Source of the DNA: Sphingomonadales bacterium EhC05
GTDB lineage: Bacteria; Pseudomonadota; Alphaproteobacteria; Sphingomonadales; Sphingomonadaceae
Direction of reading: 5' to 3'
Length of the DNA stretch: 64,000 nucleotides
Assembly (NCBI GenBank): GCA_001650955.1
Contig: LXYP01000045.1
Coordinates: forward strand, 1-64,000
Within the stretch, counting starts at the first letter, position 1, and the number at the start of each line of letters is the position of its first letter. The position numbers and the translations under genes were made by a program. Of this stretch, positions 53,848-62,477 are shown piece after piece. The notes below the pieces were generated by a model. It searched no databases, had not been told where the DNA came from, and was given only the letters and a program-made list of their open reading frames with translations.

Positions 53848-54435
53848 CTAGCTGCCGCTGGACACTATTTTCCGCCAGAGCCGATAGCCTTTGTAGATCA
53901 GAAAAATGCAGAGGATCAGCACCGCTGATGCGATGATCAGCGCGGCCGCAGGATTGGTGAACGCGAGCACCAGCAGGCCTCCGGTGGCAATATCTTCGCC
54001 TGTCGAAACGACGGCGTTGCTGACCGGCTCGGGACTCGTGTTGACCAGGGCGCGGGCGCCTGCTTTTGCGCCATGACTCATTAACGCCGCGCCGCCGCCG
54101 AGAAGAAAGCTGATGACTTGCCATGCCGGGTCGCCAGAATCGACGACCGCCAGCGCCAGAAGCGCGCCGCCCAGCGGCCGGATGACAGTATGGATCGTGT
54201 CCCAGATACTATCCAGCCACATGATTTTATCGGCAAAAAACTCGGCGAGCGCGCCAAAGGCACTGATTCCCAACACCCAGGGATTGGCGAGTGCATCGAG
54301 TATCTGGAGATTTTCGGGCAGGCTGATCCATTGTAAACGCATCGCCAGACCGGTTATGAAAATGGTGAGATAGAGCCGCCAGCCTGACAACAGGCTGACG
54401 CTTCCCGCCAATCCCAACAGTTCTACAATTCCCAT
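53848..54435 (-). CDS. DUF4126-family membrane protein
   Basis: 195 residues with about five transmembrane helices. Family pattern: LLGLAGSVSLLSGWRLYLTIFITGLAMRL, ILDALANPWVLGISAFGALAEFFADKI and HTVIRPLGGALLALAVVDSG, then VISFLLGGGAALMSHGAKAGARALVNTSPEPVSN. Function unknown in the family. It converges on the end of tRNA-Pro and is divergent from the NUDIX gene across 101 bases. Confidence 0.85.
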   Translation of the reverse strand: MGIVELLGLAGSVSLLSGWRLYLTIFITGLAMRLQWISLPENLQILDALANPWVLGISAFGALAEFFADKIMWLDSIWDTIHTVIRPLGGALLALAVVDSGDPAWQVISFLLGGGAALMSHGAKAGARALVNTSPEPVSNAVVSTGEDIATGGLLVLAFTNPAAALIIASAVLILCIFLIYKGYRLWRKIVSSGS

Positions 54436-54536
54436 GACGCGAGCTTGCCATGCGATGGCGGGTTTGGCAAATCAACGCGACTGGAAAAGGCAGGAATTCA
54501 CTTGGCAAAGCGGTGCCATGCTGTTCATAAGAAAAT

Positions 54537-55361
54537 ATGAATGATGTTTCCCAGAATAACGATGCGCCCAGGCTTGATGCGATTACCGGCAAGCCGATGC
54601 CGAAACCCATTCCAGCTTCAACATTGGTGATCTTTCGAGATCAACGAGGCGTTGCGGCGCCAGAACTGTTGATGGTCGAACGGTCAGCCAAAATGGCATT
54701 TGCGGCTGGCGCGGCGGTTTTCCCGGGCGGACGGGTGGATCAACCCGATTTTGATTATGCCAGGGCGCTTGGTCATGGCGATATTGAAGAATATGGGGCG
54801 CGAATCGCCGCGATCCGGGAATCGATCGAAGAAACCGGCATTGCGGTGGGCGTAGATGGCGATCTCAACGCCAAACGCGTGCTCGAGGCGCGCGAAGCGC
54901 TGCACGACGGCACGGTCATCTCCGATATTTGCAATCAGTTCGACTGGCAGCTGGAACTGGACAAATTGGTCCCGTTCACCCGCTGGTGTCCGCCATTTGC
55001 CGAAAAGCGGGTTTTTGACACGCGTTTCTATCTGATCTCGCATGATGATCATGACGCCCAAGCGACGGTCGACGAGACCGAAAATTACAATCTTTTCTGG
55101 GGCAGTGCCGCAACCGTACTCGGGCGCGCCGAAGCCGGAGAAGTGAAGATTATCTTCCCGACCAAAAGAAATCTCGAACGGCTCGCCCAGTTCGGATCCT
55201 TCGATGATGCGGCAGCCCATGCCCGGCAGCATCCTGTGGTGATGGTCTCGCCAACGATCGAAAAACGCGATGACGGCGCGCATCTGTGTATTCCCGAAGG
55301 TATCGGCTATCCGATCACCTCCGAGCCGATGGATGCGGTGCAGCGCGGATTCAAAAAATAG
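54537..55361 (+). CDS. NUDIX hydrolase
   Basis: 274 residues of the NUDT19/CoA-diphosphatase-like NUDIX class. The core strand is STLVIFRDQRG ... LLMVERSAKMAFAAGAAVFPGGRVD (PGG 63-65), and the NUDIX box end is RESIEETG (94-101). A ~15-residue insertion separates the PGG from the RE...EE...G part, as in NUDT7/19-like enzymes. The likely substrate is a CoA or nucleotide diphosphate, unresolved. It is convergent with tRNA-Arg, 12 bases away. Confidence 0.88.
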   Translation: MNDVSQNNDAPRLDAITGKPMPKPIPASTLVIFRDQRGVAAPELLMVERSAKMAFAAGAAVFPGGRVDQPDFDYARALGHGDIEEYGARIAAIRESIEETGIAVGVDGDLNAKRVLEAREALHDGTVISDICNQFDWQLELDKLVPFTRWCPPFAEKRVFDTRFYLISHDDHDAQATVDETENYNLFWGSAATVLGRAEAGEVKIIFPTKRNLERLAQFGSFDDAAAHARQHPVVMVSPTIEKRDDGAHLCIPEGIGYPITSEPMDAVQRGFKK

Positions 55362-55373
55362 AAATTGGGGAAA

Positions 55374-55450
55374 TGGTGCGCCCGGCAGGACTCGAACCTG
55401 CTGCCTCAAGATTAGAAGTCTCGCGCTCTATCCAGATGAGCTACGGGCGC
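55374..55450 (-). tRNA. tRNA-Arg (TCT)
   Basis: 77-base minus-strand gene with encoded CCA. The acceptor GCGCCCG pairs with CGGGCGC. The D-arm is AGCTCATCTGGATAGAGC, the anticodon stem-loop CGAGA-CTTCTAA-TCTTG gives TCT, and the T-arm has GGTTCGAGTCC. Its 5' half (55412-55450) is duplicated exactly at 56939-56977, marking an integration event. Confidence 0.96.
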
Positions 55451-55700
55451 TATGTGCAGAAAACCCCTGTTTTCTGCGGGTTTGACGCCTAGTCGGGTTT
55501 TGGTGAGTTGTCAATAAGGGGACAAAAATCGTCGCACAGCCGTCGCACAGGAATCAGCACTTTTTGTTCAATTTTCGAAAAATCCCAGAAAACCGGGAAA
55601 TACTTTGAAATTGGCGCGTAGTCAATAATTCGTCGCAGGGAGATTTCTTGCCAGCGAACAATTAATCTCGCACCCTTCTTTCCAACCGGTGGTCATTACG

Positions 55701-55726
55701 GTGTCCGCTTTGGGCGCAAAAGCGGA
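55701..55726 (-). repeat. Hairpin repeat, copy B (AGCGGAC family)
   Basis: The arms TCCGCTT and AAGCGGA form a hairpin. The 26-base unit matches the reverse complement of 35-60 at 25 of 26 positions, and the stem extends to TGTCCGCTTT / AAAGCGGACA here. Confidence 0.75.
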
Positions 55727-55843
55727 CATTAAAAATAACAAAGCTGCCGTTCCGCTAACGACCCAAAAGCAGGCTTTCGCGTTTACTCCGAACATTGTCG
55801 GCATTGGTTACCAAGGCGGACAACGGAAAAGTGAAACTAGCGT

Positions 55844-56575
55844 TCACTTTCTGCCGTAAACACCCACCGCTTCTTGTACGCGCTCAATATAGTCTCGCAG
55901 AGATTGTTCTTGATTCATCCTCGCCGAAACCCAAGTTTCAGGTTGATTGTCCATGCTGGAAGCCAGCATGCTCGCAACCGTAAAATCATAGATTGTCATG
56001 CGATCTGAAGCGATATAATTGTGATCAGTCAAGCGGGCCACCAACGCTTCGACGTCGCGATCCAGAAATGTCTGCTGCTCTTCAAGACTGTGTCGTCCCA
56101 ATCCATGCAAATCGTAAGTCTGGCGCATGCGCCGCCGCCCTATCAAAGGCACAATCGTTCGAAGTGGCCACGGTAAACTGCCAAAAAAATCGCGTTTCAC
56201 AACTTCAAACCATTCGTCATCCAGCCAGCGTGAAGCAACGGTCAACCAATAGAGATGATCCTCAACAAGCCGCGTAAAAGCGGTTCCAGTTGCGACTTCT
56301 TCCGTCGTCAATTGACCGAACAATCTACCATTGGTCTTGCTGTCTAGATGGCCGAGAATTAGTTCGGAATCTGCAATGATTCCGTTGTCGTCGAGCCAGG
56401 GAGCTTTGCCTTTCGGAGCCTTGTTCAATTCCAAAGTGGTCTTGGATTCAAAATCAAGCTCGAGGTAGGTTAAAGTCATTTCCACCTTCAAGCAGAATGG
56501 ACTTGGATTGCGCTGACCGAATGCAGGTGGGAGTGTATAGAGGGTGACCACGCCATTTCCTTTTTCAGATGCCAA
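55844..56575 (-). CDS. Glutathione-S-transferase-like protein
   Basis: 243 residues. The thioredoxin-like N-terminal domain (VVTLYTLPPAFGQRNPSPFCLKVEMTLTYLELDFES ... KAPWLDDNG IIADSELILGHLD) and an all-helical C-terminal domain (DRDVEALVARLTDHNYIASDRMTIYDFTVASMLAS) fit the GST superfamily, closest in style to the Tom37/failed-axon-connections (metaxin-like) group. Conserved GST Ser/Thr placement (NPSPFC) is plausible. Substrate unknown. It is the only intact-looking gene in the islet between tRNA-Arg and its partial copy, so it was probably imported. Confidence 0.8.
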   Translation of the reverse strand: MASEKGNGVVTLYTLPPAFGQRNPSPFCLKVEMTLTYLELDFESKTTLELNKAPKGKAPWLDDNGIIADSELILGHLDSKTNGRLFGQLTTEEVATGTAFTRLVEDHLYWLTVASRWLDDEWFEVVKRDFFGSLPWPLRTIVPLIGRRRMRQTYDLHGLGRHSLEEQQTFLDRDVEALVARLTDHNYIASDRMTIYDFTVASMLASSMDNQPETWVSARMNQEQSLRDYIERVQEAVGVYGRK

Positions 56576-56734
56576 GCAAAGGCCTGTGAATCTCAGATAG
56601 AAACTAAACCGTTACCGCCCGTTTGGCTAGAAGTCTAAGGGCGCTTGATACCTTAGAACGACCAAAGAGAGAAACTCAATGCTCTAATGTCCGCAAACCA
56701 CCCCAATTTCGGTCATTCGACGAGGTAAAAGCTA

Positions 56735-56760
56735 ACGTCCGCTTTCGGGATGAAGCGGTC
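56735..56760. repeat. Hairpin repeat, weak copy C
   Basis: CGTCCGCTTT and GAAGCGGTC resemble the arms of the 35-60 and 55701-55726 repeats but with several mismatches. A further inverted pair ACCGTTCA / TGAACGGT lies at 56827-56860. Both are non-coding. Confidence 0.5.
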
Positions 56761-56938
56761 GTTTTTGGAAAGCCGTCTTGTCGAACCAGATGAATGCGCT
56801 CGCACCGGAAACGATGTGGTCGCGTTACCGTTCAGGTTTATTATTTCGAACATGAACGGTGCGACAAAAACCGAGATTTGCCGCAATATTGCGCGGAAAC
56901 TTTCTCTAAGTCATTGAAATATTTAGATGGTAATTGTC

Positions 56939-56977
56939 TTAGAAGTCTCGCGCTCTATCCAGATGAGCTACGGGCGC
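56939..56977 (-). pseudogene. tRNA-Arg 5' half (truncated copy)
   Basis: 39 bases identical to the 5' end of tRNA-Arg(TCT) at 55412-55450, from the first acceptor base through the anticodon loop; the sequence then diverges. It lacks the T-arm and CCA and cannot make a tRNA. This is the likely displaced original 5' half. Confidence 0.85.
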
Positions 56978-57082
56978 CAATTTCCCAAGCGTTTTAGCGA
57001 TGTTTTTGATCGCTGCAAACCGCCTATCGATTTCGCGGCTCATATATATTGAATTGTTGCAGGGGCGGGTTAAGATCGAGCG

Positions 57083-57814
57083 ATGAGCAATGACCCGATC
57101 CAGCGCGTGAGCGCCAGCAACAAAGCCGGTTACCGGTTTCGCTATTATGATTTTGTCATGGCTGCATTTGTCACCGTGCTGCTGCTGTCCAATGTGATTG
57201 GCGCGGCCAAGCCGACGTTCATCATGATCAGCGGTGAGCAATGGGTCTATGGCGCCGGGATATTATTCTTTCCGCTCGGTTATGTTATCGGCGACATCCT
57301 GACCGAAGTCTATGGCTATGCGCGCGCGCGCCGGGTGATCTGGGCCGGTTTTGCAGCTTTGCTGTTCATGGCCTTCATGAGCTGGGTGGTCGTCTCCTTG
57401 CCACCGGCGGCAGGCTGGGAAGGGCAGGCCGCCTATGAAAGCGTGTTCGGGCAAGTTCCCCGTATCGTGGGCGCCTCGATTGTCGCCTTCTGGGCCGGAG
57501 AATTTGTGAACAGCTATGTGATGGCCCGGATGAAGGTCTGGACGCAGGGCAAGGCCTTGTGGAGCCGCACCATCGGTTCGACGGTGGTGGGGCAGGGTGT
57601 CGACAGCCTGATCTTCTATCCGCTCGCTTTTTGGGGCGTGTGGGAACCGTCGGTCGTGTTTACGGTGATGGTCACCAACTGGCTGCTTAAAGTGCTTTGG
57701 GAGGCGGTCCTGACCCCGGTGACCTATGTCGTGATCGGCTGGCTGAAACGGCATGAGGGCGTTGATGTCTATGATGAAGATACCAATTTCACACCGTTTA
57801 GCACATCGACGTAA
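57083..57814 (+). CDS. yhhQ: Queuosine precursor transporter (YhhQ/VUT family)
   Basis: 243 residues with about six transmembrane helices. Family segments: RYYDFVMAAFVTVLLLSNVIGAAKP, GILFFPLGYVIGDILTEVYGYARARRVIWAGF, FWAGEFVNSYVMARMKVWTQGKALWSRTIGSTVVGQGVDSLIFYPLAFW and TVMVTNWLLKVLWEAVLTPVTYVVIGWLKR. YhhQ imports the preQ0/preQ1 precursor of queuosine, which modifies tRNA anticodons. The first 106 bases upstream, to the end of the tRNA-Arg fragment, hold no recognisable preQ1 riboswitch. It converges on the gene at 57819. Confidence 0.95.
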   Translation: MSNDPIQRVSASNKAGYRFRYYDFVMAAFVTVLLLSNVIGAAKPTFIMISGEQWVYGAGILFFPLGYVIGDILTEVYGYARARRVIWAGFAALLFMAFMSWVVVSLPPAAGWEGQAAYESVFGQVPRIVGASIVAFWAGEFVNSYVMARMKVWTQGKALWSRTIGSTVVGQGVDSLIFYPLAFWGVWEPSVVFTVMVTNWLLKVLWEAVLTPVTYVVIGWLKRHEGVDVYDEDTNFTPFSTST

Positions 57815-57818
57815 AGGC

Positions 57819-58250
57819 CTATCGCAAAAGGCCCTTTCTCTCCATGGCGCTGCTATATAGGAGCAGGATGACAGCGACGATCGGGATTAAAACCGGCATG
57901 ACCCAGCCCTGGCTGGAAATATAGTCCATATATCCGTCGAGAATGAAATAGCCCAAAAACTGCGCGGTAACCGCGATCAGTGAAAGCAGGAACATTCTGA
58001 CCGCCAGACGCTTTTTAAGGAGCAGGAATATCGATCCGAGAAAGCCGGACAGAACGGCAACCGGAAAGGCGGCGGAATGCCAAAAGGGCTGGCTGGCGAT
58101 CAGCTGCTGTTCGATTTCTGTCAGCGCGGCAAATTGCGCAGCGCTCATCAATGCCTGCTGAATATAGGCCCCGACACCCAGGCCATTCCAAAGCACGGCC
58201 AATATGCCTGCGGCCCAAAACCAAATCGGTGTCTTTATCTCTTCGGTCAT
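57819..58250 (-). CDS. Hypothetical four-helix membrane protein
   Basis: About 144 residues from MTEEIKTP, with GGGAGG just upstream; an ATG one codon earlier and a reading from 58301 are alternatives. Transmembrane segments are TPIWFWAAGILAVLWNGLGVGAYI, SAAFPVAVLSGFLGSIFLLL, LAVRMFLLSLIAVTAQFLGYFIL and WVMPVLIPIVAVILLLYSSA. No family recognised. It ends 4 bases from the end of the convergent yhhQ and is separated from the gene at 58360 by a 110-base promoter gap. Confidence 0.7.
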   Translation of the reverse strand: MTEEIKTPIWFWAAGILAVLWNGLGVGAYIQQALMSAAQFAALTEIEQQLIASQPFWHSAAFPVAVLSGFLGSIFLLLKKRLAVRMFLLSLIAVTAQFLGYFILDGYMDYISSQGWVMPVLIPIVAVILLLYSSAMERKGLLR

Positions 58251-58359
58251 CATATCCTCCCTGATCAGGGCCATAATGCAACTCCGATCGTCGGTGCACA
58301 AGGCAAATGACTCAACAGAAAATAGTCGCGATATTCGCCTGCAGCGTTAAACAGGAGCG

Positions 58360-58878
58360 ATGGTTCATCTCAACAAGCCGATCATCATGACAGCGCTGAT
58401 GGGTAAAGCCGACTTTGCCTGGGCCGACCGCATGCGGCGCCAATATTATCCTGCCGAGCGGAATGTCGTATCGGCACATATCACGCTATTCCATCATCTC
58501 CCGCCGCAAGCGCTGGCAGAATTGAAAGCGTCGATCGTCGAACTGACCCGGACAGAGCGAAAGCCGATAGCGAGTTTAAGTGGATTGCTTCACCTCGGTC
58601 GCGGCGTCGCCTATCATATCCATTCGCCGGAATTGCTCGATATGCGGATGGCGCTGGCCGATCGGTTCCACGGATTGTTGACGGCGCAAGACCAACAGCG
58701 TCCTCGCCTTCACATGACCATTCAAAACAAGGTGATAGCCAAGGAGGCCAAGCAGCTCTGTGATATATTGTCTGCGACATTCGAGCCACGCCCCCTTGAG
58801 ATCAGAGGCCTGGGACTGCAATATTATCTCGACGGACCGTGGCAGGATATCGGATCTTGGCCGTTCCGCGGCGGTTGA
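58360..58878 (+). CDS. 2H phosphoesterase (2'-5' RNA ligase-like)
   Basis: 172 residues of the LigT/2H superfamily. Two HxT motifs form the active site: HIT at 40-42 (SAHITLF) and HMT at 118-120 (RLHMTIQNK). Such proteins hydrolyse or ligate 2',5'/cyclic phosphodiester RNA ends or small cyclic nucleotides; the substrate is open. It starts after a 110-base gap on the plus strand and is convergent with the FAD oxidoreductase gene, 9 bases away. Confidence 0.87.
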   Translation: MVHLNKPIIMTALMGKADFAWADRMRRQYYPAERNVVSAHITLFHHLPPQALAELKASIVELTRTERKPIASLSGLLHLGRGVAYHIHSPELLDMRMALADRFHGLLTAQDQQRPRLHMTIQNKVIAKEAKQLCDILSATFEPRPLEIRGLGLQYYLDGPWQDIGSWPFRGG

Positions 58879-58887
58879 ACCGACGCG

Positions 58888-60123
58888 TCAGATGACTCCC
58901 ACTTCCTTGATCGGTATGTCGGTATTGACCAATTCTTCCTTGTCGAGCGCCAGCGCTCCGACCACCACTTTCCGGCCTTGAACATAGTCTTTGGTGGCAT
59001 TCACGCAATCCAGTGCGATCACCTTGTCGTCGCGGAAATAAATCACTGAAAAGCTGCGGTTTTTAGGATCGCCACGAACGACAGCATCATCAAAACCGGC
59101 CGAGATGCCGACCGTCTGCAATTTGAGGTCAAATTGATTGGACCAGAACCAGGGCACGGAATCATAGGAACAGTCTTCCCCGATAATGTCGAGCGCCGCC
59201 ACTTTCGCCTGATCATTCGCATTTTGCACCGATTCCAGCCGAATCAACGCGCCGCCGGCATAGCGGTTGCTATGCGCGGCACAGTCGCCAATCGCATAGA
59301 TATCGTCGAGGCTGGTGCGGCAATGCTGATCGACATCGACACCATTGCCCGCGACCGCGCCTGCCGCAACCAAAGGTCCGGTTTCCGGGATGATGCCAAT
59401 ACCGACAATGATCATATCGGCAGGCAATGTCCGCCCATCACCAAGTTTGACCGCCGTCGCGATGCCATCGTCATTTGTCTCAAATCCTTCGACGGTCGCA
59501 TTGAGTTCGACGCCGACACCATGGCTGCGATGCTCGTCCTCATAAAATCGCGACAAGGGTTCGCCAGCCACTCGCGACAGCACGCGATCCAGCGACTCAA
59601 CAACCGTAACTTTCTTGCCCAATTTGGTCAGAACCGCGGATGCCTCCAATCCGATATAGCCACCGCCGACGACGACGACATTTTCGACTTTGGGCAGGGC
59701 GGCGATAATCTTGTCGACATCGGCCCGCGACCGGACGGCGTGGATGTTTCTTGCCTGACTGCCCGGACAATCCAGCATACGGGGCGATCCGCCAGTCGCC
59801 CAGATCAACTTGTCGAACGAAATCTGTTCGTCACTCGATAGAGTCACGCTTTTGTCCATTGGATCGACTTTGGAAACCCGGCATCCGGTAACCAGATCAA
59901 TATTGCGTTCGGCCCAGAAACTTTCAGGACGGAGCAATATTCGTTCAAACGGCTTGTCTCCGGCCAGATATTCCTTTGACAGCGGTGGTCGCTCATAAGG
60001 CGGATATTTTTCATTGCCGAGCAAGCCGATCGTGCCTTCAAATTTCTGCTGGCGCAGCGCGATCGCCGCTTGCGCGCCGGCATGGCCCGCGCCAACAATC
60101 AAAATATCATAATATGCGTTCAT
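58888..60123 (-). CDS. FAD-dependent ferredoxin/rubredoxin reductase-like oxidoreductase
   Basis: 411 residues from MNAYYDILIVG, with AGGGGC upstream; a longer open frame (to 60228) adds no domain. The FAD site is GAGHAG (11-16), the NAD(P)H Rossmann motif is VVVGGGYIGLEAS (~145), and the second FAD motif is YAIGDCAAH. This is the pattern of putidaredoxin-type and other ferredoxin reductases that reduce ferredoxins for cytochrome P450 or dioxygenase systems. The partner ferredoxin is not in this window. Confidence 0.9.
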   Translation of the reverse strand: MNAYYDILIVGAGHAGAQAAIALRQQKFEGTIGLLGNEKYPPYERPPLSKEYLAGDKPFERILLRPESFWAERNIDLVTGCRVSKVDPMDKSVTLSSDEQISFDKLIWATGGSPRMLDCPGSQARNIHAVRSRADVDKIIAALPKVENVVVVGGGYIGLEASAVLTKLGKKVTVVESLDRVLSRVAGEPLSRFYEDEHRSHGVGVELNATVEGFETNDDGIATAVKLGDGRTLPADMIIVGIGIIPETGPLVAAGAVAGNGVDVDQHCRTSLDDIYAIGDCAAHSNRYAGGALIRLESVQNANDQAKVAALDIIGEDCSYDSVPWFWSNQFDLKLQTVGISAGFDDAVVRGDPKNRSFSVIYFRDDKVIALDCVNATKDYVQGRKVVVGALALDKEELVNTDIPIKEVGVI

Positions 60124-60288
60124 ATTTGCCCCTTTATGCCGAATGGCGGCACGGAAAGCGCTATTAGCGCGGATGAATGGCATCGTGCAAGTTCTAGCGA
60201 ATTTATCACGCCAGCTTGTTGACCACAATCAACGCTGTGACTATAGCGCCGCGAGCAGCTGCAAACATGTGCGGCTATGACATGGTAT

Positions 60289-60365
60289 GGCGAAGTAGCT
60301 CAGCTGGTTAGAGCACCGGAATCATAATCCGGGTGTCGGGGGTTCAAGTCCCTCCTTCGCTACCA
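60289..60365 (+). tRNA. tRNA-Met (CAT, elongator)
   Basis: 77-base gene with encoded CCA. The acceptor GGCGAAG pairs with CTTCGCT (one G-T at the end). The D-arm is AGCTCAGCTGGTTAGAGC, the anticodon stem-loop is CCGGA-ATCATAA-TCCGG giving CAT, and the T-arm has GGTTCAAGTCC. It lacks the unpaired first base expected for initiator tRNA, so elongator Met is the best fit. Confidence 0.9.
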
Positions 60366-60751
60366 TAACAGACATTCAGCCATGGTTGATGACGAGGCAT
60401 GGAGCATATTAGGTGCGGCCGAATCAATTGCGGAATTCGGATCGCTTGCTCTTGTCCCGGTCAATTTTCCAAACATCTGGTTTTGTAATATTTTACGCAT
60501 TCGCTCGGTAGCAATATCGTTCGATCTCTGCCTAACGTCTAAATCACCGCTGCCCGGCTCGCCTTTCGCTTGCGGATTCACAGGATATCTCGATCCAGAT
60601 CGGTGGGAAGCTGGAACCGGGAACCGCGGTCCGATGGTGTCGGCATGCCTACAATCGATTCAGCCTGTCTTCAGATCACCCGGGCTTGAAATGAGAAATG
60701 CTTTGGTTACATTGCTCAAGCCGGGCGATCGGCCGATGAGGGGATGAATGA
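60366..60751. other. Intergenic region without a convincing gene
   Basis: 386 bases between tRNA-Met and the acyl-CoA ligase. An open frame runs through part of it on each strand, but neither shows a protein-like pattern or a known motif. It probably carries the promoter of the ligase gene, whose GAGGGG Shine-Dalgarno is near 60737-60743. Confidence 0.6.
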
Positions 60752-62314
60752 ATGTATGGGCTTACTGAATTTCTGAAATCCAATGCCAGCTCAATCCCCA
60801 GGATGATTGCCACCAAATTTGGGGAGCGCAACAAAAGCTGGTCAGAATTTGAAGATCGTGTTTCCAAACTGGCAGCAGCGCTCAGAAAATTGGGCATTCG
60901 AGATGGTGAGCGTGCCGCCATTCTGGCACTCAATTCTGATCGGTATCTCGAATATTATTACGCTGTCTGGTGGGCAGGTGGCGCCGTGGTTCCCCTGAAT
61001 ATACGTTGGTCGGTTGGAGAAAATGCCTATTCCCTGAATGATTCAGGAACCAAACTGCTCTTCATTGACGAAATGTTTGCACCGATGATCGATGGCATAA
61101 AGTCAGAAGTCGATGGCCTGGAAACCATAATCTATATGAATGATGATGATGCTCCGGATGATGTTCTTTGCTATGAAAGCCTCATTTCTTCACAGCAGCG
61201 ATGTCCAGATGCAGAGCGTTCGGGCAAGGACCTTGCTGGTCTTTATTATACCGGCGGCACGACGGGGTTCCCAAAGGGGGTCATGCTTTCACATGAAGCC
61301 CTCTGGTACAATAAAATGGCGATATCCACGGCTTTTAGTTTTCGGGAAAACGACACTTATCTCCACGCCGCGCCTATGTTTCATCTCGCCGACGGCTCCT
61401 TCTCGGGCGCGGCCACGGCCAATGGCGTTTCTCATGCATTTATTCCTGCGTTTGAACCCATGGCTGCGACAAATGCACTTGCGGAATATAAAGTTACGCA
61501 CACTGTCCTGGTGCCAACAATGTGGGATATGATCCTCAACCACCCAGAATTTGACAGCAACAGTTTCCAGACGGTGCGAAGCGCTCTTTATGGTGCCTCG
61601 CCCATGCCAGAAGGCTTGTTGTGCCAGATTATGGAACAGCTTCCAGATGTGGCGCTTGTGCAGGGATATGGACAAACGGAAATGGCTCCAGCTGTGTCCG
61701 TTCTGACAGCTGACTACCACAATAAAAAAGGTCTGGCTGACGGTCTTCTCAGCTCTGCAGGGAAGGCTACCACGGGCGTTGAAATTCGCATATGTGATGA
61801 AAATGGTAACGATCTGCCGAACGGTGAAGTTGGAGAAATCGTCGCTCGTTCACCGGGATCGATGACCGGCTACTGGGGGATGCCAGATGCCACGAAAGCG
61901 ACTTTGCAGGATGGTTGGGTCAAAACTGGTGATGGTGGTTACCGCAATGAACAAGGGTTTATTTTTATTGTCGACCGCATCAAGGACATGATTGTCACGG
62001 GCGGAGAGAATGTGTTTTCTTCGGAAGTCGAAAACGTCATTTCAACTCACTCTGATGTCTCCGCGGTCGCCGTGATTGGCATACCATCGGAGCAGTGGGG
62101 AGAAGAAGTCCATGCGATCATCATCCCGTCGGACGGCAAAGAGCCCTCATTGAATGATATTGCTGCGCATCTCGAAGGCCGTATCGCAAATTACAAACGA
62201 CCCAGAAGCCTGTCGTTGCGCCATGAGCCTTTTCCACTTTCAGGCGCGGGCAAAGTGCTCAAACGCGATCTAAGAGCGCCTTTCTGGCAAGGTCATGATC
62301 GCAACGTGAGCTAG
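60752..62314 (+). CDS. Acyl-CoA synthetase (AMP-binding enzyme)
   Basis: 520 residues of the ANL superfamily (fatty-acid/aryl-CoA ligase). The P-loop-like motif is LYYTGGTTGFPKGVMLSH (~168-185), A5 is VQGYGQTEMAPAV, A7 is DGWVKTGDGG, A8 is VDRIKDMIVTGGENVFSSEVE, and the catalytic lysine lies in GAGKVLKRDLR near the C-terminus. It activates a carboxylic acid as acyl-AMP and then as CoA thioester; the exact acid is unknown. Start ATG at 60752 after GATGAGGGG. Convergent with the short gene at 62355. Confidence 0.93.
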   Translation: MYGLTEFLKSNASSIPRMIATKFGERNKSWSEFEDRVSKLAAALRKLGIRDGERAAILALNSDRYLEYYYAVWWAGGAVVPLNIRWSVGENAYSLNDSGTKLLFIDEMFAPMIDGIKSEVDGLETIIYMNDDDAPDDVLCYESLISSQQRCPDAERSGKDLAGLYYTGGTTGFPKGVMLSHEALWYNKMAISTAFSFRENDTYLHAAPMFHLADGSFSGAATANGVSHAFIPAFEPMAATNALAEYKVTHTVLVPTMWDMILNHPEFDSNSFQTVRSALYGASPMPEGLLCQIMEQLPDVALVQGYGQTEMAPAVSVLTADYHNKKGLADGLLSSAGKATTGVEIRICDENGNDLPNGEVGEIVARSPGSMTGYWGMPDATKATLQDGWVKTGDGGYRNEQGFIFIVDRIKDMIVTGGENVFSSEVENVISTHSDVSAVAVIGIPSEQWGEEVHAIIIPSDGKEPSLNDIAAHLEGRIANYKRPRSLSLRHEPFPLSGAGKVLKRDLRAPFWQGHDRNVS

Positions 62315-62354
62315 GCCCGGCTGCCCAGATGGAGCCGGATCAATATGCTCGTTG

Positions 62355-62477
62355 CTACTCGAAGTAGCTGGCCACCTTCACGACGCTCAAAAAGATGAAC
62401 ATAATCGCGACGCCGGCCATCCCGATGAGTTTGAGCATGTCTCTATTCATCGTCTTTGGGAACTTTCTGTCTTCCAT
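62355..62477 (-). CDS. Putative small membrane protein (31-40 residues)
   Basis: Open frame of 40 codons from the ATG ending at 62477 (or 31 from the ATG ending at 62450). It encodes a basic leader (MNRDMLKLIG) and one hydrophobic helix (MAGVAIMFIFLSVVKVASYF). The composition is typical of single-pass microproteins of the inner membrane. Neither start has a strong Shine-Dalgarno, and it stands alone between convergent acyl-CoA ligase and the divergent AraC-type gene, so its reality rests on the hydrophobic pattern only. Confidence 0.45.
   Translation of the reverse strand: MEDRKFPKTMNRDMLKLIGMAGVAIMFIFLSVVKVASYFE

Larger units (their letters stand above)
55412..56977. mobile_element. 1.5-kb islet bounded by 39-bp tRNA-Arg direct repeats
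   Basis: Perfect 39-bp direct repeats at 55412-55450 and 56939-56977 correspond to the tRNA-Arg 5' half through the end of the anticodon loop. Between them lie one GST-like gene and hairpin repeats at 55701-55726 and 56735-56760, with no integrase. The 393 bases 55451-55843 and the 507 bases 56576-57082 hold no convincing gene. This pattern fits a decayed integrated element whose crossover was in the anticodon loop, which left the original 5' half at the right end. Integration and decay are inference. Confidence 0.65.

Noticed and set aside
55622-55804. A 60-codon minus-strand frame in the tRNA-Arg islet
   Set aside because: It includes the hairpin repeat at 55701-55726 and shows no other protein feature.
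56794-56997. A 67-codon open frame through the tRNA-Arg fragment
   Set aside because: Its C-terminus is the antisense translation of the tRNA fragment; non-coding islet DNA.
56978-57082. Possible preQ1 riboswitch before yhhQ
   Set aside because: The short leader shows no preQ1-I/II stem-loop and A-rich tail pattern.
60382-60747. A 121-codon open frame between tRNA-Met and the acyl-CoA ligase
   Set aside because: No protein-like pattern, no Shine-Dalgarno, and an opposing frame on the other strand is equally open.
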